A stretch of 40,738 nt of DNA from a virus: IMG/VR virus record IMGVR_UViG_3300050034_000297, positions 1 through 40,738 of that record; one strand, 5' to 3'. Below are positions 7,807 to 13,668 of this stretch, in pieces. Within the stretch, counting starts at the first letter, position 1. The number at the start of each line of letters is the position of its first letter. Under the pieces are notes generated by a model. That model did no database searches. It worked only from the letters and a program-made list of their open reading frames with translations, and was not told the origin of the DNA. Position numbers and translations under genes: made by a program.

Positions 7807-7827
7807 TGATACAATTTTGCAAATTGT
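7807..7827 (+). promoter_or_regulatory. Extended -10 promoter overlapped by a perfect palindrome
   Basis: TG-A-TACAAT at 7807-7815 fits an extended -10 box reading right. It overlaps the perfect 17-base palindrome ACAATTT-TGC-AAATTGT at 7811-7827, whose centre contains TTTGCAAA. The start codon at 7844 is 17 bases further. This is the expected geometry for an autoregulated repressor gene, so I propose it as an operator. Confidence 0.55.
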
Positions 7828-7843
7828 GGTCCTGTGAGTTTTT

Positions 7844-8230
7844 ATGAAGAACAAACCCGTCTTCTCAGCTGTCATCAAGTGCAATTATGTCGAGCTGATG
7901 CTCTTTCGTCGCGCGCTGGCGCAGGCTGTCGATCAAAGCCTGTTGCCGGTGAGCTATGTGGCAAAGCGCTTGGCGGAAATTGACGAGATACGCCAGACAA
8001 AAGAAGAGGCGATGACCCGCACAGAACGCATGCAGAAAGCCATCGCCAAACAAAAGCTATTGAGTCTTGATCCAACACCAAGTACGATGAAACCAGGTCG
8101 ACCGATCGCGCGGTTTGACCACAAACTTGCACGAGAGCTTCGCGCCGAACGTTACACACTTCGTGAAATCGCGACCATTTGCAACGTCAGCAAAGCTACG
8201 ATGTGCAGATTCTTGAAATCAGTTGATTGA
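7844..8230 (+). CDS. HTH DNA-binding protein, candidate lysogeny regulator
   Basis: A 128-residue protein and the only rightward gene in the left 10 kb. The N-terminal 75 residues are helical and basic. After a GRPIARF hinge, the C-terminus has a clear helix-turn-helix of the resolvase/invertase C-terminal type (LRAERYTLREIATICNVSKATMCRFLK, about residues 102-126). There is no serine recombinase domain, so it is a stand-alone DNA binder. It lies divergently to int, and its own promoter overlaps a perfect palindrome, so I infer an autoregulated repressor or control protein of lysogeny. No LexA-like peptidase domain is present. The ribosome site before the ATG is weak. Confidence 0.65.
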   Translation: MKNKPVFSAVIKCNYVELMLFRRALAQAVDQSLLPVSYVAKRLAEIDEIRQTKEEAMTRTERMQKAIAKQKLLSLDPTPSTMKPGRPIARFDHKLARELRAERYTLREIATICNVSKATMCRFLKSVD

Positions 8231-8356
8231 TTTCTTTTCCAGCGCTTTCCGCAACAGACGCGCAACGAGCGCGTGCAAAGGTACATGCTCTCTGAGCGCC
8301 ATGATCTTGAGACTTTCCTTGAGATCATCGGGGAATTCCTTCAATTGCAATGCCAT
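8219..8356 (-). CDS. Arc-like ribbon-helix-helix micro-protein
   Basis: A 45-residue protein. A short beta-like start (MALQLKEFPDDL) is followed by two helices (KESLKIMALREH and LHALVARLLRKALEKK), the ribbon-helix-helix pattern seen in Arc/CopG-like antitoxin or repressor proteins. CAGGAGAG lies six bases before the ATG at 8356. Longer starts in the same frame lie inside the upstream gene and lack such a site. Its 3' end overlaps the 3' end of the rightward HTH gene by 12 bases. It is the last gene of a short leftward accessory operon and could regulate it. No toxin partner is recognisable. Confidence 0.65.
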   Translation of the reverse strand: MALQLKEFPDDLKESLKIMALREHVPLHALVARLLRKALEKKSIN

Positions 8357-8358
8357 AA

Positions 8359-8550
8359 TTACTCTCCTGTTTCGCGATCGTTGTTCACTACCGCATATGG
8401 TGAATGGAAGGGATTTTCCTCCCAAGATTTTTTCATCCACGTTGGCAAGTATTTCCATTCGTGTCTGCGACTGCCATCGGGGAAGAACGGATGAAGCAAA
8501 ACGTTCGATTCATACGCAAGTTGGCCTAAATTCACTTTGCCACAAAGCAT
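8359..8550 (-). CDS. Hypothetical 63-residue protein
   Basis: A 63-residue protein with an AGGAGG four bases before its ATG, two bases upstream of the ribbon-helix-helix gene. It is rich in aromatic residues in the middle (HEWKYLPTWMKKSWEENPF) and has no membrane segment or metal motif. I do not recognise it. Tight packing between two well-started genes supports real coding and a shared transcript. Confidence 0.5.
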   Translation of the reverse strand: MLCGKVNLGQLAYESNVLLHPFFPDGSRRHEWKYLPTWMKKSWEENPFHSPYAVVNNDRETGE

Positions 8551-8558
8551 GATTCCTC

Positions 8559-8984
8559 CTATTTTTTCCCGAGGGTAAGTCCAATCGTAGACACTGGCAC
8601 CGATGATAACTTATTTCCATGCTGCCAGAAGTTTCGAATCGCATATGGTGCATCGTATGCCGAATCTACGAGTGGCAACCATCGCGCGATACGTGGGTGC
8701 CGTGGAGCTACAAACCTCCTGATGGCCCACCACTCCACTGCAACGACGGCGACGCCGTATAGCTCATCTGTGGCAGCATGGTCGGCAATCGCGGATGGGA
8801 TTTTATTCTCGTGCGCACCATTGCTGTGAGCATATGAGGTGCTGGCAGCATCCAGAGACCGTGTACCGAAAGCGGTCCACTGCTGCCACGTCGGGTGCGA
8901 GAAGCTGATCGATGGTTTTGGTGCATCCGGTAGCTGTGCCATGGCCGGGACGCACAACGCGAGCATGATCACAATGCTTTTCAT
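8559..8984 (-). CDS. Exported protein with signal peptide, function unknown
   Basis: A 141-residue protein beginning MKSIVIMLALCVPAMAQLP. This is a classic signal peptide with likely cleavage after AMA, so it should be exported or periplasmic. The mature part is rich in His, Ala and Trp (EWWAIRRFVAPRHPRIARWLP) with no recognised domain. GGGAGG lies five bases before the ATG at 8984; a GTG one codon earlier is also possible. Its ATG overlaps the stop of the small gene upstream (TGATG). It looks like an accessory (lysogenic-conversion type) gene. A spanin or superinfection-exclusion role cannot be shown. Confidence 0.6.
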   Translation of the reverse strand: MKSIVIMLALCVPAMAQLPDAPKPSISFSHPTWQQWTAFGTRSLDAASTSYAHSNGAHENKIPSAIADHAATDELYGVAVVAVEWWAIRRFVAPRHPRIARWLPLVDSAYDAPYAIRNFWQHGNKLSSVPVSTIGLTLGKK

Positions 8985-9133
8985 CACTTCCTCCCTAGCA
9001 ATTTCTGAAGCGGAGAAGGCTCAAAAAAGTTTTGGGCAAGAAGGACTAAGCGTTCGTTGAATGCCTTTGTTACTTCCTTCACGAAAATAATTTTGTTGTA
9101 GCGGCGCCGAACTCCTGGACGTAGATTTTTCAT
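8984..9133 (-). CDS. Basic 49-residue micro-protein
   Basis: A very short gene. The start at 9133 has GGGAGG four bases upstream, and the TGA overlaps the next ATG as TGATG. The product begins MKNLRPGVRRRYNK and is basic, with a helical middle (FVKEVTKAFNERLVLLAQNFF). Its ribosome site and both junctions are as good as those of its larger neighbours, so I consider it real. No family is recognised. A small cytoplasmic or nucleic-acid-binding protein fits the composition. Confidence 0.5.
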   Translation of the reverse strand: MKNLRPGVRRRYNKIIFVKEVTKAFNERLVLLAQNFFEPSPLQKLLGRK

Positions 9134-9142
9134 GATTCCTCC

Positions 9143-9349
9143 CTAGCAGGTTGCGCGATAGAAAGAAACGTTCGGCATCGACAGCATCCGACGCGTGTCC
9201 GATGTGCCCGAACCAGTCTGCGAGCGGAAGTAAATCTCACGCTTGCCCATATTTGCAATTTCGTAGACTTTGTCCGTGCTCAGGTACGAGCCATTCGGCA
9301 CACTCTCGAAAATCACGCGATCACCCAACTTCAACTCAGATACCAGCAT
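9143..9349 (-). CDS. Small SH3-like or beta-rich protein
   Basis: A 68-residue protein starting at MLVSELKLGDRVIF. It has alternating beta-strand-like segments with the VYEI and REIYFR stretches, as in small SH3-like or KOW-like folds. GGGGGG lies seven bases before this ATG. The frame is open 29 codons upstream, but that extension crosses the promoter at 9375-9403, so the short start is preferred. It is the first gene of the leftward accessory operon that runs to 8219. Function unknown. Confidence 0.6.
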   Translation of the reverse strand: MLVSELKLGDRVIFESVPNGSYLSTDKVYEIANMGKREIYFRSQTGSGTSDTRRMLSMPNVSFYRATC

Positions 9350-9374
9350 TGTGTTTCCCCCCATCGATGTACTG

Positions 9375-9403
9375 ATAGTAGGACAATCGGGAATGGAAGT
9401 CAA
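9375..9403 (-). promoter_or_regulatory. Sigma70-type promoter of the leftward accessory operon
   Basis: On the minus strand TTGACT (9403-9398), a 17-base spacer and TACTAT (9380-9375) give a near-consensus promoter. Transcription would start about 20 bases before the ATG at 9349. A dyad GTGAC-TGCC-GTCAC at 9423-9436 lies just upstream of the -35 box and could bind an activator or repressor. Confidence 0.75.
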
Positions 9404-9535
9404 GGGAATATACGCATTACTTGTGACTGCCGTCACGAATATAGTGTAAGTGGTTGAATCTATTTGTGAAAATAATATTTTGCAAATGGGAGTTCAGGCC
9501 ATGCCTCCCATCCGGTCGGGGTTATTTATTGGGAT

Positions 9536-9682
9536 TTACGTACTTGACTCCCGTTTCTTTGATTCCGCATCACTTAGCCTCTTTGTGGAAATCTTCCGCT
9601 GACGGGGTGGTTTTTGCTTCGCTTCGGGCCTGTATTTGAGGACAACATCGACGATCTTGTCGAGTATCTTTGGAGGCTTCAT
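9536..9682 (-). CDS. Small basic phage protein (KPPKILDKI type)
   Basis: A 48-residue protein starting MKPPKILDKIVDVVLKYRP, followed by a strongly basic tail rich in Lys and Arg. GAGG lies eight bases before the ATG at 9682. The pattern of a short 'ILDKI-DxVLxYRP' helix plus a basic tail is one I have seen in small uncharacterised phage proteins; no function is known to me. It follows the 22-residue membrane peptide gene by 19 bases. The 150-200 bases downstream contain only the next operon's promoter region. Confidence 0.55.
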   Translation of the reverse strand: MKPPKILDKIVDVVLKYRPEAKQKPPRQRKISTKRLSDAESKKRESST

Positions 9683-9701
9683 TGGATCAACCTCGCATAA
9701 G

Positions 9702-9770
9702 TCAGACGCTTGCCGACTCCACAGCCATCAGGACGATAATCACAAGCAACAACGCTGCAATGTCTGTCAT
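9702..9770 (-). CDS. 22-residue hydrophobic micro-peptide
   Basis: A 23-codon frame starting at 9770 overlaps the stop of the upstream membrane-protein gene as TGATG. GAGAGG lies eight bases upstream. The peptide is MTDIAALLLVIIVLMAVESASV, essentially one membrane helix. Coupling to another membrane protein and to the KPPKILDKI-type gene supports expression, but so short a frame can occur by chance. It could be a small membrane partner of the 87-residue protein. Confidence 0.4.
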   Translation of the reverse strand: MTDIAALLLVIIVLMAVESASV

Positions 9771-10030
9771 CGATCAAACCTCTCAGTTGCAGCGACACGT
9801 AGGCGCTTTGCGCCTGTCAACCACCGCCACACATTGAGCGCCAGCGCACGCTCCTTGGGGTCCCATTCGTACCAGTGGCAGACAGGCTGCAACGGCTCGA
9901 TTACAGGTTCTCTCTCCCCCGTCAATCCTTCCCAAACGACTCCCAACGCATCGCAGACAATCCCGCCCACAAGCATCACCACTTCCACTGCCCAAACGGC
10001 GAGAACCACGCCGCACACAATCTCGATCAT
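9767..10030 (-). CDS. Small membrane protein with polar C-terminus
   Basis: An 87-residue protein with AGGAGG four bases before its ATG. Residues 3-33 are highly hydrophobic (IEIVCGVVLAVWAVEVVMLVGGIVCDALGVVW), giving one long or two short membrane segments. The C-terminal half is polar with Trp-rich KERALALNVWRWL. It heads a leftward trio with a 22-residue hydrophobic peptide and a small basic protein. Holin or exclusion function is conceivable from the topology, but nothing in the sequence proves it. Confidence 0.6.
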   Translation of the reverse strand: MIEIVCGVVLAVWAVEVVMLVGGIVCDALGVVWEGLTGEREPVIEPLQPVCHWYEWDPKERALALNVWRWLTGAKRLRVAATERFDR

Positions 10031-10112
10031 GCTTCCTCCTTCATGCGCAAACGAACACGAAAGTCATAGATGAACTACTTCTACCACATGTGAACGGTCA
10101 TGCACAATCTTT

Positions 10113-10352
10113 TTATGAACCTTCTTCTGCTTGGATGCGGATGAATACAATTGCGGATTTACAGACGGATGCAGAAGCAAATGCGGATAAGAACGATGAT
10201 TTAGATGCGAATTCGGATGCTGATGCCGATAAGGATGCGGATGAAGGTTGAGCGGTAACGGCTTTTCTTTTATCCTTCTTCTTCGGGTGGCTTGTCCGGC
10301 TTCGAGGAAAGGACGTAAGTGCTTTAAACTGCTGTATATAGGTAAAAGGCAC
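10113..10352 (-). CDS. Low-complexity Ser/Ala-rich frame, doubtful gene
   Basis: A 79-codon frame from a GTG at 10352 with AAGGA five bases upstream. The product is basic in its first half (HPKKKDKRK), then Ser/Ala-rich because it reads the antisense of a GCGGAT repeat. It reads the same way as the genes to its left, and its start is reasonable. However, three frames are open across the repeat and a rightward frame gives an acidic peptide, so the coding direction is uncertain. Confidence 0.25.
   Translation of the reverse strand: MPFTYIQQFKALTSFPRSRTSHPKKKDKRKAVTAQPSSASLSASASEFASKSSFLSAFASASVCKSAIVFIRIQAEEGS
10135..10251 (+). CDS. Acidic Asp-Ala repeat frame, possible remnant
   Basis: Reading right, 38 codons give an acidic peptide ending in an Asp-Ala repeat (DANSDADADKDADEG) built from repeated GCGGAT units. 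Its composition matches the Asp-Thr linker of the replication protein at 2552-3358. No ribosome site precedes the ATG at 10135. After its TGA the same frame stays open for 29 codons with a membrane-helix-like AFLLSFFFGWLVRLRGK. It may be a remnant of a linker or of a broken gene. Confidence 0.2.
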   Translation: MRMNTIADLQTDAEANADKNDDLDANSDADADKDADEG

Positions 10353-10597
10353 ACTTCGTCCTTTTGAGTTTTCGCTGAATTATCACCAGATCGGCATCGT
10401 ATGCGTGGGCTGTGTCTGCCCCGTCCGGCTGGTCCGCGTGGTCTGTGGCGGCTCGGAATCAGCCTCCCACGCTCCCTATCTCTAATGGAATCAGCCTCGC
10501 GGCTGTGGACGCCTGCCAAAATTCTCTCAAAAGGATTCGGATGACGATCTGTTGCATATCCATGGTATCGCCAGTCTGGATTTTCCGCGCTCGGTCG

Positions 10598-10610
10598 TTG
10601 CGGCGCTACT
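10598..10610 (-). repeat. Inverted copy of the AGTAGCGCCGCAA word
   Basis: The plus strand reads TTGCGGCGCTACT, whose complement AGTAGCGCCGCAA is shared with the direct copies at 18333, 20656 and, except for the last base, 30723. This copy lies in a gene-free region. Confidence 0.55.
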
Positions 10611-10670
10611 GCATTTGGGCACGCACCGGAGCACCTAGTCAATGCGATTTGCCTGTTTTCTAGAGTAACT

Positions 10671-10693
10671 TCCGAGAAGTGTATATTCTCGGA
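10671..10693. repeat. Perfect 8-bp inverted repeat hairpin
   Basis: TCCGAGAA and TTCTCGGA are separated by the 7-base loop GTGTATA. There is no T-run on either side, so it is not a standard terminator. It could be an operator in the gap upstream of the rightward promoter. Confidence 0.4.
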
Positions 10694-10946
10694 TGTACGG
10701 TTCTGCGCTGCCGGTTCGCGGTTCTACCAATCCCTCAGACCCCCTGTATGGTACCAGTCCCGGTTGCCCGAGCCCCCCGCTCGCGGTGGCGGCTACGCGA
10801 TTGCGTCAGCCTAGCCCACGTATAATCCGCAGACGAAAAATGCAGTTTGCTAAAAAGTCGCAGGAGAAATGTGAGCAAGGTGGCAGGTGTAACGCAAGGA
10901 AAATGTGTGGGATAGAGATTACGCGCACAAATCGTGCAATTTGGGG

Positions 10947-10974
10947 TTGACGTTTGCAAAAAGTGATGTAGAGT
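10947..10974 (+). promoter_or_regulatory. Candidate promoter of the rightward structural operon
   Basis: TTGACG at 10947-10952, a 16-base spacer and TAGAGT at 10969-10974 form a sigma70-like promoter about 110 bases before the first rightward gene. The first eight spacer bases are TTTGCAAA, so a protein binding this octamer would block the promoter. Downstream, at 11010-11048, lies a variant of the element found at 3561-3583. Confidence 0.6.
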
Positions 10975-11085
10975 AAATCTACGAATTTGAGTAAAGCGAA
11001 TGGTTTGTATAACTTAGACGTTTTAGTTCAAGTTCGACTTTTGCGATTGCGGACACTTAAATGGCGCAAGCGCGAGGAGAGAAAA

Positions 11086-11922
11086 ATGGCGAATCAGATT
11101 TTAGTGTTGTCGTACGTGAAGGATTCGGTTGATTCAGGCGTGGTGGAATCCATGACGGATCAGCTAGCGTCACTGGGTGTTGATCTGGTGGCAGTGCCGT
11201 ATGAAGATCCATTTTCGAGTACATCGATTACACGCGGGCTCATGCGGGAAAATCACATTCCGCAAGGTCCGACGCCGATGCCGTTTGTAAAGACGTTTCC
11301 GGTGGTGGAAGAGAAAATGCCTTCGGAGGTATCGCAGAAGATTGGCAGACTTTTCTTTACCGCAAAAAAGGCAGATGAACTCCACGATTTTATCCGCCAA
11401 GCGACGCGTTCCGATCATGAATTGAAGATTGAAAATTCTCGCATTCACGCTGCGATCGCGTACTTAAATAGCGCGATTAATTATCCTTCGACATCCAGTG
11501 CCGCTATTTTGGGCGCAATTGAAAAACTTATCGGGAATCATACCGAACCTGATCCGGTAGGAAAAAAGTCTGATTCAGCTTCCATTGGCGGAGCGAACTT
11601 CTTCGCTTCAAAGACTGTTCAGGCGCGCGATGTCAAGATGCAGCCGTGCATTCGTTGCGGTGGAAGCGGTTCGCAGACGGTTTTGCTTGGGGATGGAAAA
11701 ACCGAGGGCAAGACCACGTGCGGCACCTGCAATGGTTCCGGCAAGGTGGAATCGTTTGGGAATCGGCCGGAGGGCATGACCGAAGCAGAAACTCTGGAAT
11801 CGCGGCAGCGTATTGAACAGGCAAAGCGCGCTGCTCTTGAAGTTATTGATATGAAAACGGCAGAAGGAGCTAAAGCGTTCAGTGCCGCGAAGGACACAGC
11901 ATCGCCAAAGGACGCGGCATAA
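11086..11922 (+). CDS. Protein with DnaJ-type zinc-ribbon motifs
   Basis: A 278-residue protein, first of the rightward operon. Two CxxCxGxG motifs (C188-C191-GGSG and C212-C215-NGSG) reproduce the four-cysteine zinc site of the DnaJ cysteine-rich domain, without a J domain. The N-terminal 150 residues are mixed alpha/beta and unrecognised. The C-terminus is a charged helix (ESRQRIEQAKRAALEV). The start at 11086 has GAGGAGAG four bases upstream; the 33 codons of open frame before it contain the regulatory element. It may bind nucleic acid or be a phage chaperone-like factor; both are inference. Confidence 0.65.
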   Translation: MANQILVLSYVKDSVDSGVVESMTDQLASLGVDLVAVPYEDPFSSTSITRGLMRENHIPQGPTPMPFVKTFPVVEEKMPSEVSQKIGRLFFTAKKADELHDFIRQATRSDHELKIENSRIHAAIAYLNSAINYPSTSSAAILGAIEKLIGNHTEPDPVGKKSDSASIGGANFFASKTVQARDVKMQPCIRCGGSGSQTVLLGDGKTEGKTTCGTCNGSGKVESFGNRPEGMTEAETLESRQRIEQAKRAALEVIDMKTAEGAKAFSAAKDTASPKDAA

Positions 11923-12018
11923 CAAGTTTCCCGGCGTATGGTGCTGCGGGAGATCCGCAGACGAGGTTACGGCAGAACGGTCCTTCATGAAACAAAGTCG
12001 GGGATTCAAAGAGGCAGC

Positions 12019-12207
12019 ATGACCATTTTCCGCAATCGTTACGCATATTTCGGACCAGAGCAATGTCAGACGGAGGCGATGCGGATTTTGGTGCACGCGG
12101 TTGCGACAGGATACTGGGACGATTTGCCCGAACGTTTGACGGAGCTGCGACGCATGATGGGTTACGCACCGCTGCCATCGACACCGCGATCAACGGGGGA
12201 AAAATGA
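12019..12207 (+). CDS. Small hypothetical protein
   Basis: A 62-residue protein. I choose the ATG at 12019 because GAGG lies four bases upstream. The longer frame from 11938 has no site and an unusual Arg-rich N-terminus. The product is helical (EAMRILVHAVATGYWDDLPERLTELRRMMG) with a Pro-rich tail. It shows no motif I can name. It lies in a run of small genes between the rightward promoter and terminase. Confidence 0.5.
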   Translation: MTIFRNRYAYFGPEQCQTEAMRILVHAVATGYWDDLPERLTELRRMMGYAPLPSTPRSTGEK

Positions 12208-12228
12208 CTACGAAGAAAGGAGGGTGCA

Positions 12229-12432
12229 ATGGGTATAAATCCGCTCGAAATGTACGCGGAATGGATGCGCTGGCGCGAAACATGCGCTCGCGAGAAATCG
12301 AAGCTGCCTGTGCCCTCCTCGGGGAACGGTGCGTTGCGGCTGACTACGGAAGATCGCGATTGGCTGCAAAAGATCGGCGTGAAGGTACAGAGCGAGGTTG
12401 AAGATGGCGAAATTGCAGATGTATCCAGTTAG
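12229..12432 (+). CDS. Small hypothetical protein
   Basis: A 67-residue protein with a strong AAAGGAGGG before its ATG. It is amphipathic and charged (MYAEWMRWRETCAREKSK and TTEDRDWLQKIGVKV). No family is recognised. Its last 29 bases overlap the start of the KTSC gene in another frame, which suggests coupled translation. Confidence 0.6.
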   Translation: MGINPLEMYAEWMRWRETCAREKSKLPVPSSGNGALRLTTEDRDWLQKIGVKVQSEVEDGEIADVSS

Positions 12433-12625
12433 AAGCAGCATGTTGAATTCGCTGGCCTATGACCCTGAAAGCGGCACGGTCCAGGCCGAGTTCCCAAATG
12501 GCAGTGCGAGTCAGTATTTTGGCGTTCCGAAGAGCACTCTGGACAGCGTCTTGAATGCAGAGAGCGTGGGTAGCGCCTTTCACCACCAGATCAAGACGAA
12601 GTTTGTTGGGCAGAAGGTCAGGTAG
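12404..12625 (+). CDS. KTSC domain protein
   Basis: A 73-residue protein made almost entirely of a KTSC domain, named after its fusion to lysyl-tRNA synthetases and found in many phages. It shows MYPVRSSMLNSLAYDPESG, then VQAEFPNGSASQYFGVP, then VGSAFHHQIKTKF, the expected beta-beta-alpha order. The ATG at 12404 follows GAGG with seven bases of spacing and lies inside the upstream gene. The exact role of KTSC is not established; RNA or nucleic-acid binding has been suggested. A TTG two codons earlier is less likely. Confidence 0.75.
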   Translation: MAKLQMYPVRSSMLNSLAYDPESGTVQAEFPNGSASQYFGVPKSTLDSVLNAESVGSAFHHQIKTKFVGQKVR

Positions 12626-12627
12626 CG

Positions 12628-12954
12628 ATGAAGAAGTTGACGTGGAAGGCGGACGAAAGCATTCGAGCGGTGGTAAGTTCTGCCGATCCCATGCAGGATG
12701 AGCCGGACAATCGCAAGGTGCTGGATGCCTGCCAGGCGCGGTTTGGCGAAGTGCGCATGCGCGTCAACATCGGCGCGTACGGCCCCGGCACGACTGCGAA
12801 GCCCACACCTCGGTACTGGTGGATGCTCGGCGAGAATGCGACTGTCGTGTGCCGCAATCCCGACGTGGCGAACTGGTTCCGCGACGAGCTGAAGAACTTT
12901 ATCCAGAATCTGGACGGCGTGGTGCTTGAGGCAAATGGGGAGGAAAAGCAATGA
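12628..12954 (+). CDS. Hypothetical 108-residue phage protein
   Basis: A compact, mixed alpha/beta protein (VRMRVNIGAYGPG, YWWMLGENATVVCRN, NWFRDELKNFIQNLDGVVLEA). It starts two bases after the KTSC stop, with AGG upstream, and ends in an ATGA overlap with the next gene. The composition is that of a genuine soluble protein, but I do not recognise it. Confidence 0.6.
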   Translation: MKKLTWKADESIRAVVSSADPMQDEPDNRKVLDACQARFGEVRMRVNIGAYGPGTTAKPTPRYWWMLGENATVVCRNPDVANWFRDELKNFIQNLDGVVLEANGEEKQ

Positions 12955-13211
12955 TGTATCCCTGGTTTCCGCACGCTATCTGCCAAGAATGCGACTACAT
13001 GCTTCCGGCGAAGAAAACGGTGAACGGCGTTTTTGCGTTTTACCATCCCACGGCGGAAGAGTTACCGACCAACACAAAAACGACGCTGGTGGATAAATTC
13101 AGGGTCTGCCCGCAGGCCGGCAAGTGGTTCTCCTATCCCCCGCTTTCAGAGATCGATCCACCGGCGAAAGTTCCGGGTGAAGCGCATGAGGTCATCAATG
13201 GGAAACTTTGA
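12951..13211 (+). CDS. Small cysteine-motif protein, possible zinc binder
   Basis: An 86-residue protein. CQEC near residues 11-14, His near 32 and Cys near 53 could form one zinc site. The rest is Pro-rich with the aromatic stretch AGKWFSYPP. GGAGG lies seven bases before the ATG at 12951, which overlaps the upstream stop. Its 3' end overlaps the next gene by 14 bases. Unknown function. It belongs to the unusual run of zinc-motif proteins leading to terminase. Confidence 0.55.
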   Translation: MMYPWFPHAICQECDYMLPAKKTVNGVFAFYHPTAEELPTNTKTTLVDKFRVCPQAGKWFSYPPLSEIDPPAKVPGEAHEVINGKL

Positions 13212-13668
13212 TCCGATCAACCCTTTGGCGGGTCCGGTGCGGCGCGCGGATGCGGGAGACTTCATCGGGTTGCGGCAGGAGTATCGCAAGAGAGCATTGT
13301 CGAATCTTCGCCGCCGTGAAGGAATCCCCGTGCCGGAATTTGTCGAGGGTCGTTGGATGTACTTGGGCGATGACGGGGAATATCACTGCCAAGCGGTAGG
13401 CCATCGCAGACAGCCCGATTCCTCCGTCATGGACGAATTCTGGGGCTCGAACCAGGCACCGTTCGAAATGCTCGAAGTCGCAGAGGATGGTATCCCGCTG
13501 ACGAAAGAGGTCGACGACTTGGGCCGCGACGCTAAGGGGTTAGAGCGTGCCGAGCATGTGTCCTTTGGTGGCAAGGAAGTCCCCTACCCCGATTTCAATG
13601 TCTTCGATCCAAACGACGAGGCGGAAGTCGATCACGCCGTACAGGAGTACATCAAGCGCCATGAGTGA
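13198..13668 (+). CDS. Hypothetical 156-residue protein
   Basis: A 156-residue acidic protein starting MGNFDPINPL, with GAGG six bases upstream inside the preceding gene. It has a helical Arg-rich N-terminal part (LRQEYRKRALSNLRRREG), a beta-like WMYLGDDGEYHCQAVGH, and a very acidic C-terminus (FDPNDEAEVDHAVQEYI). No domain is recognised. The longer open frame back to 13033 reads through the upstream gene and is ignored. Its stop overlaps the next start. Confidence 0.6.
   Translation: MGNFDPINPLAGPVRRADAGDFIGLRQEYRKRALSNLRRREGIPVPEFVEGRWMYLGDDGEYHCQAVGHRRQPDSSVMDEFWGSNQAPFEMLEVAEDGIPLTKEVDDLGRDAKGLERAEHVSFGGKEVPYPDFNVFDPNDEAEVDHAVQEYIKRHE

Larger units (their letters stand above)
10353..10946. 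other. Region without a convincing gene; regulatory signals only
   Basis: No frame here has both a good start and protein-like composition; the longest leftward frame is Arg/His/Pro-rich and looks like noise. It contains an inverted copy of AGTAGCGCCGCAA at 10598-10610. It also has a perfect hairpin TCCGAGAA-7-TTCTCGGA at 10671-10693, and a shorter stem CGAGC-CCCCC-GCTCG near 10770. Neither hairpin has a T-tract, so operator or RNA-structure roles are as likely as termination. No tRNA is recognised. Confidence 0.4.

Noticed and set aside
9454-9639. A 61-codon rightward frame
   Set aside because: It opposes the well-started small basic gene at 9536-9682 and has no ribosome site.
10064-10642. 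A 192-codon leftward frame
   Set aside because: The product is His/Pro/Arg-rich with no domain, spans the repeat and the inverted AGTAGCGCCGCAA word, and has no ribosome site before its start.
10700-10800. tRNA-like GGTTC and hairpin pieces
   Set aside because: I could not fold a cloverleaf with acceptor, anticodon and T arms in either strand; the pieces are isolated.
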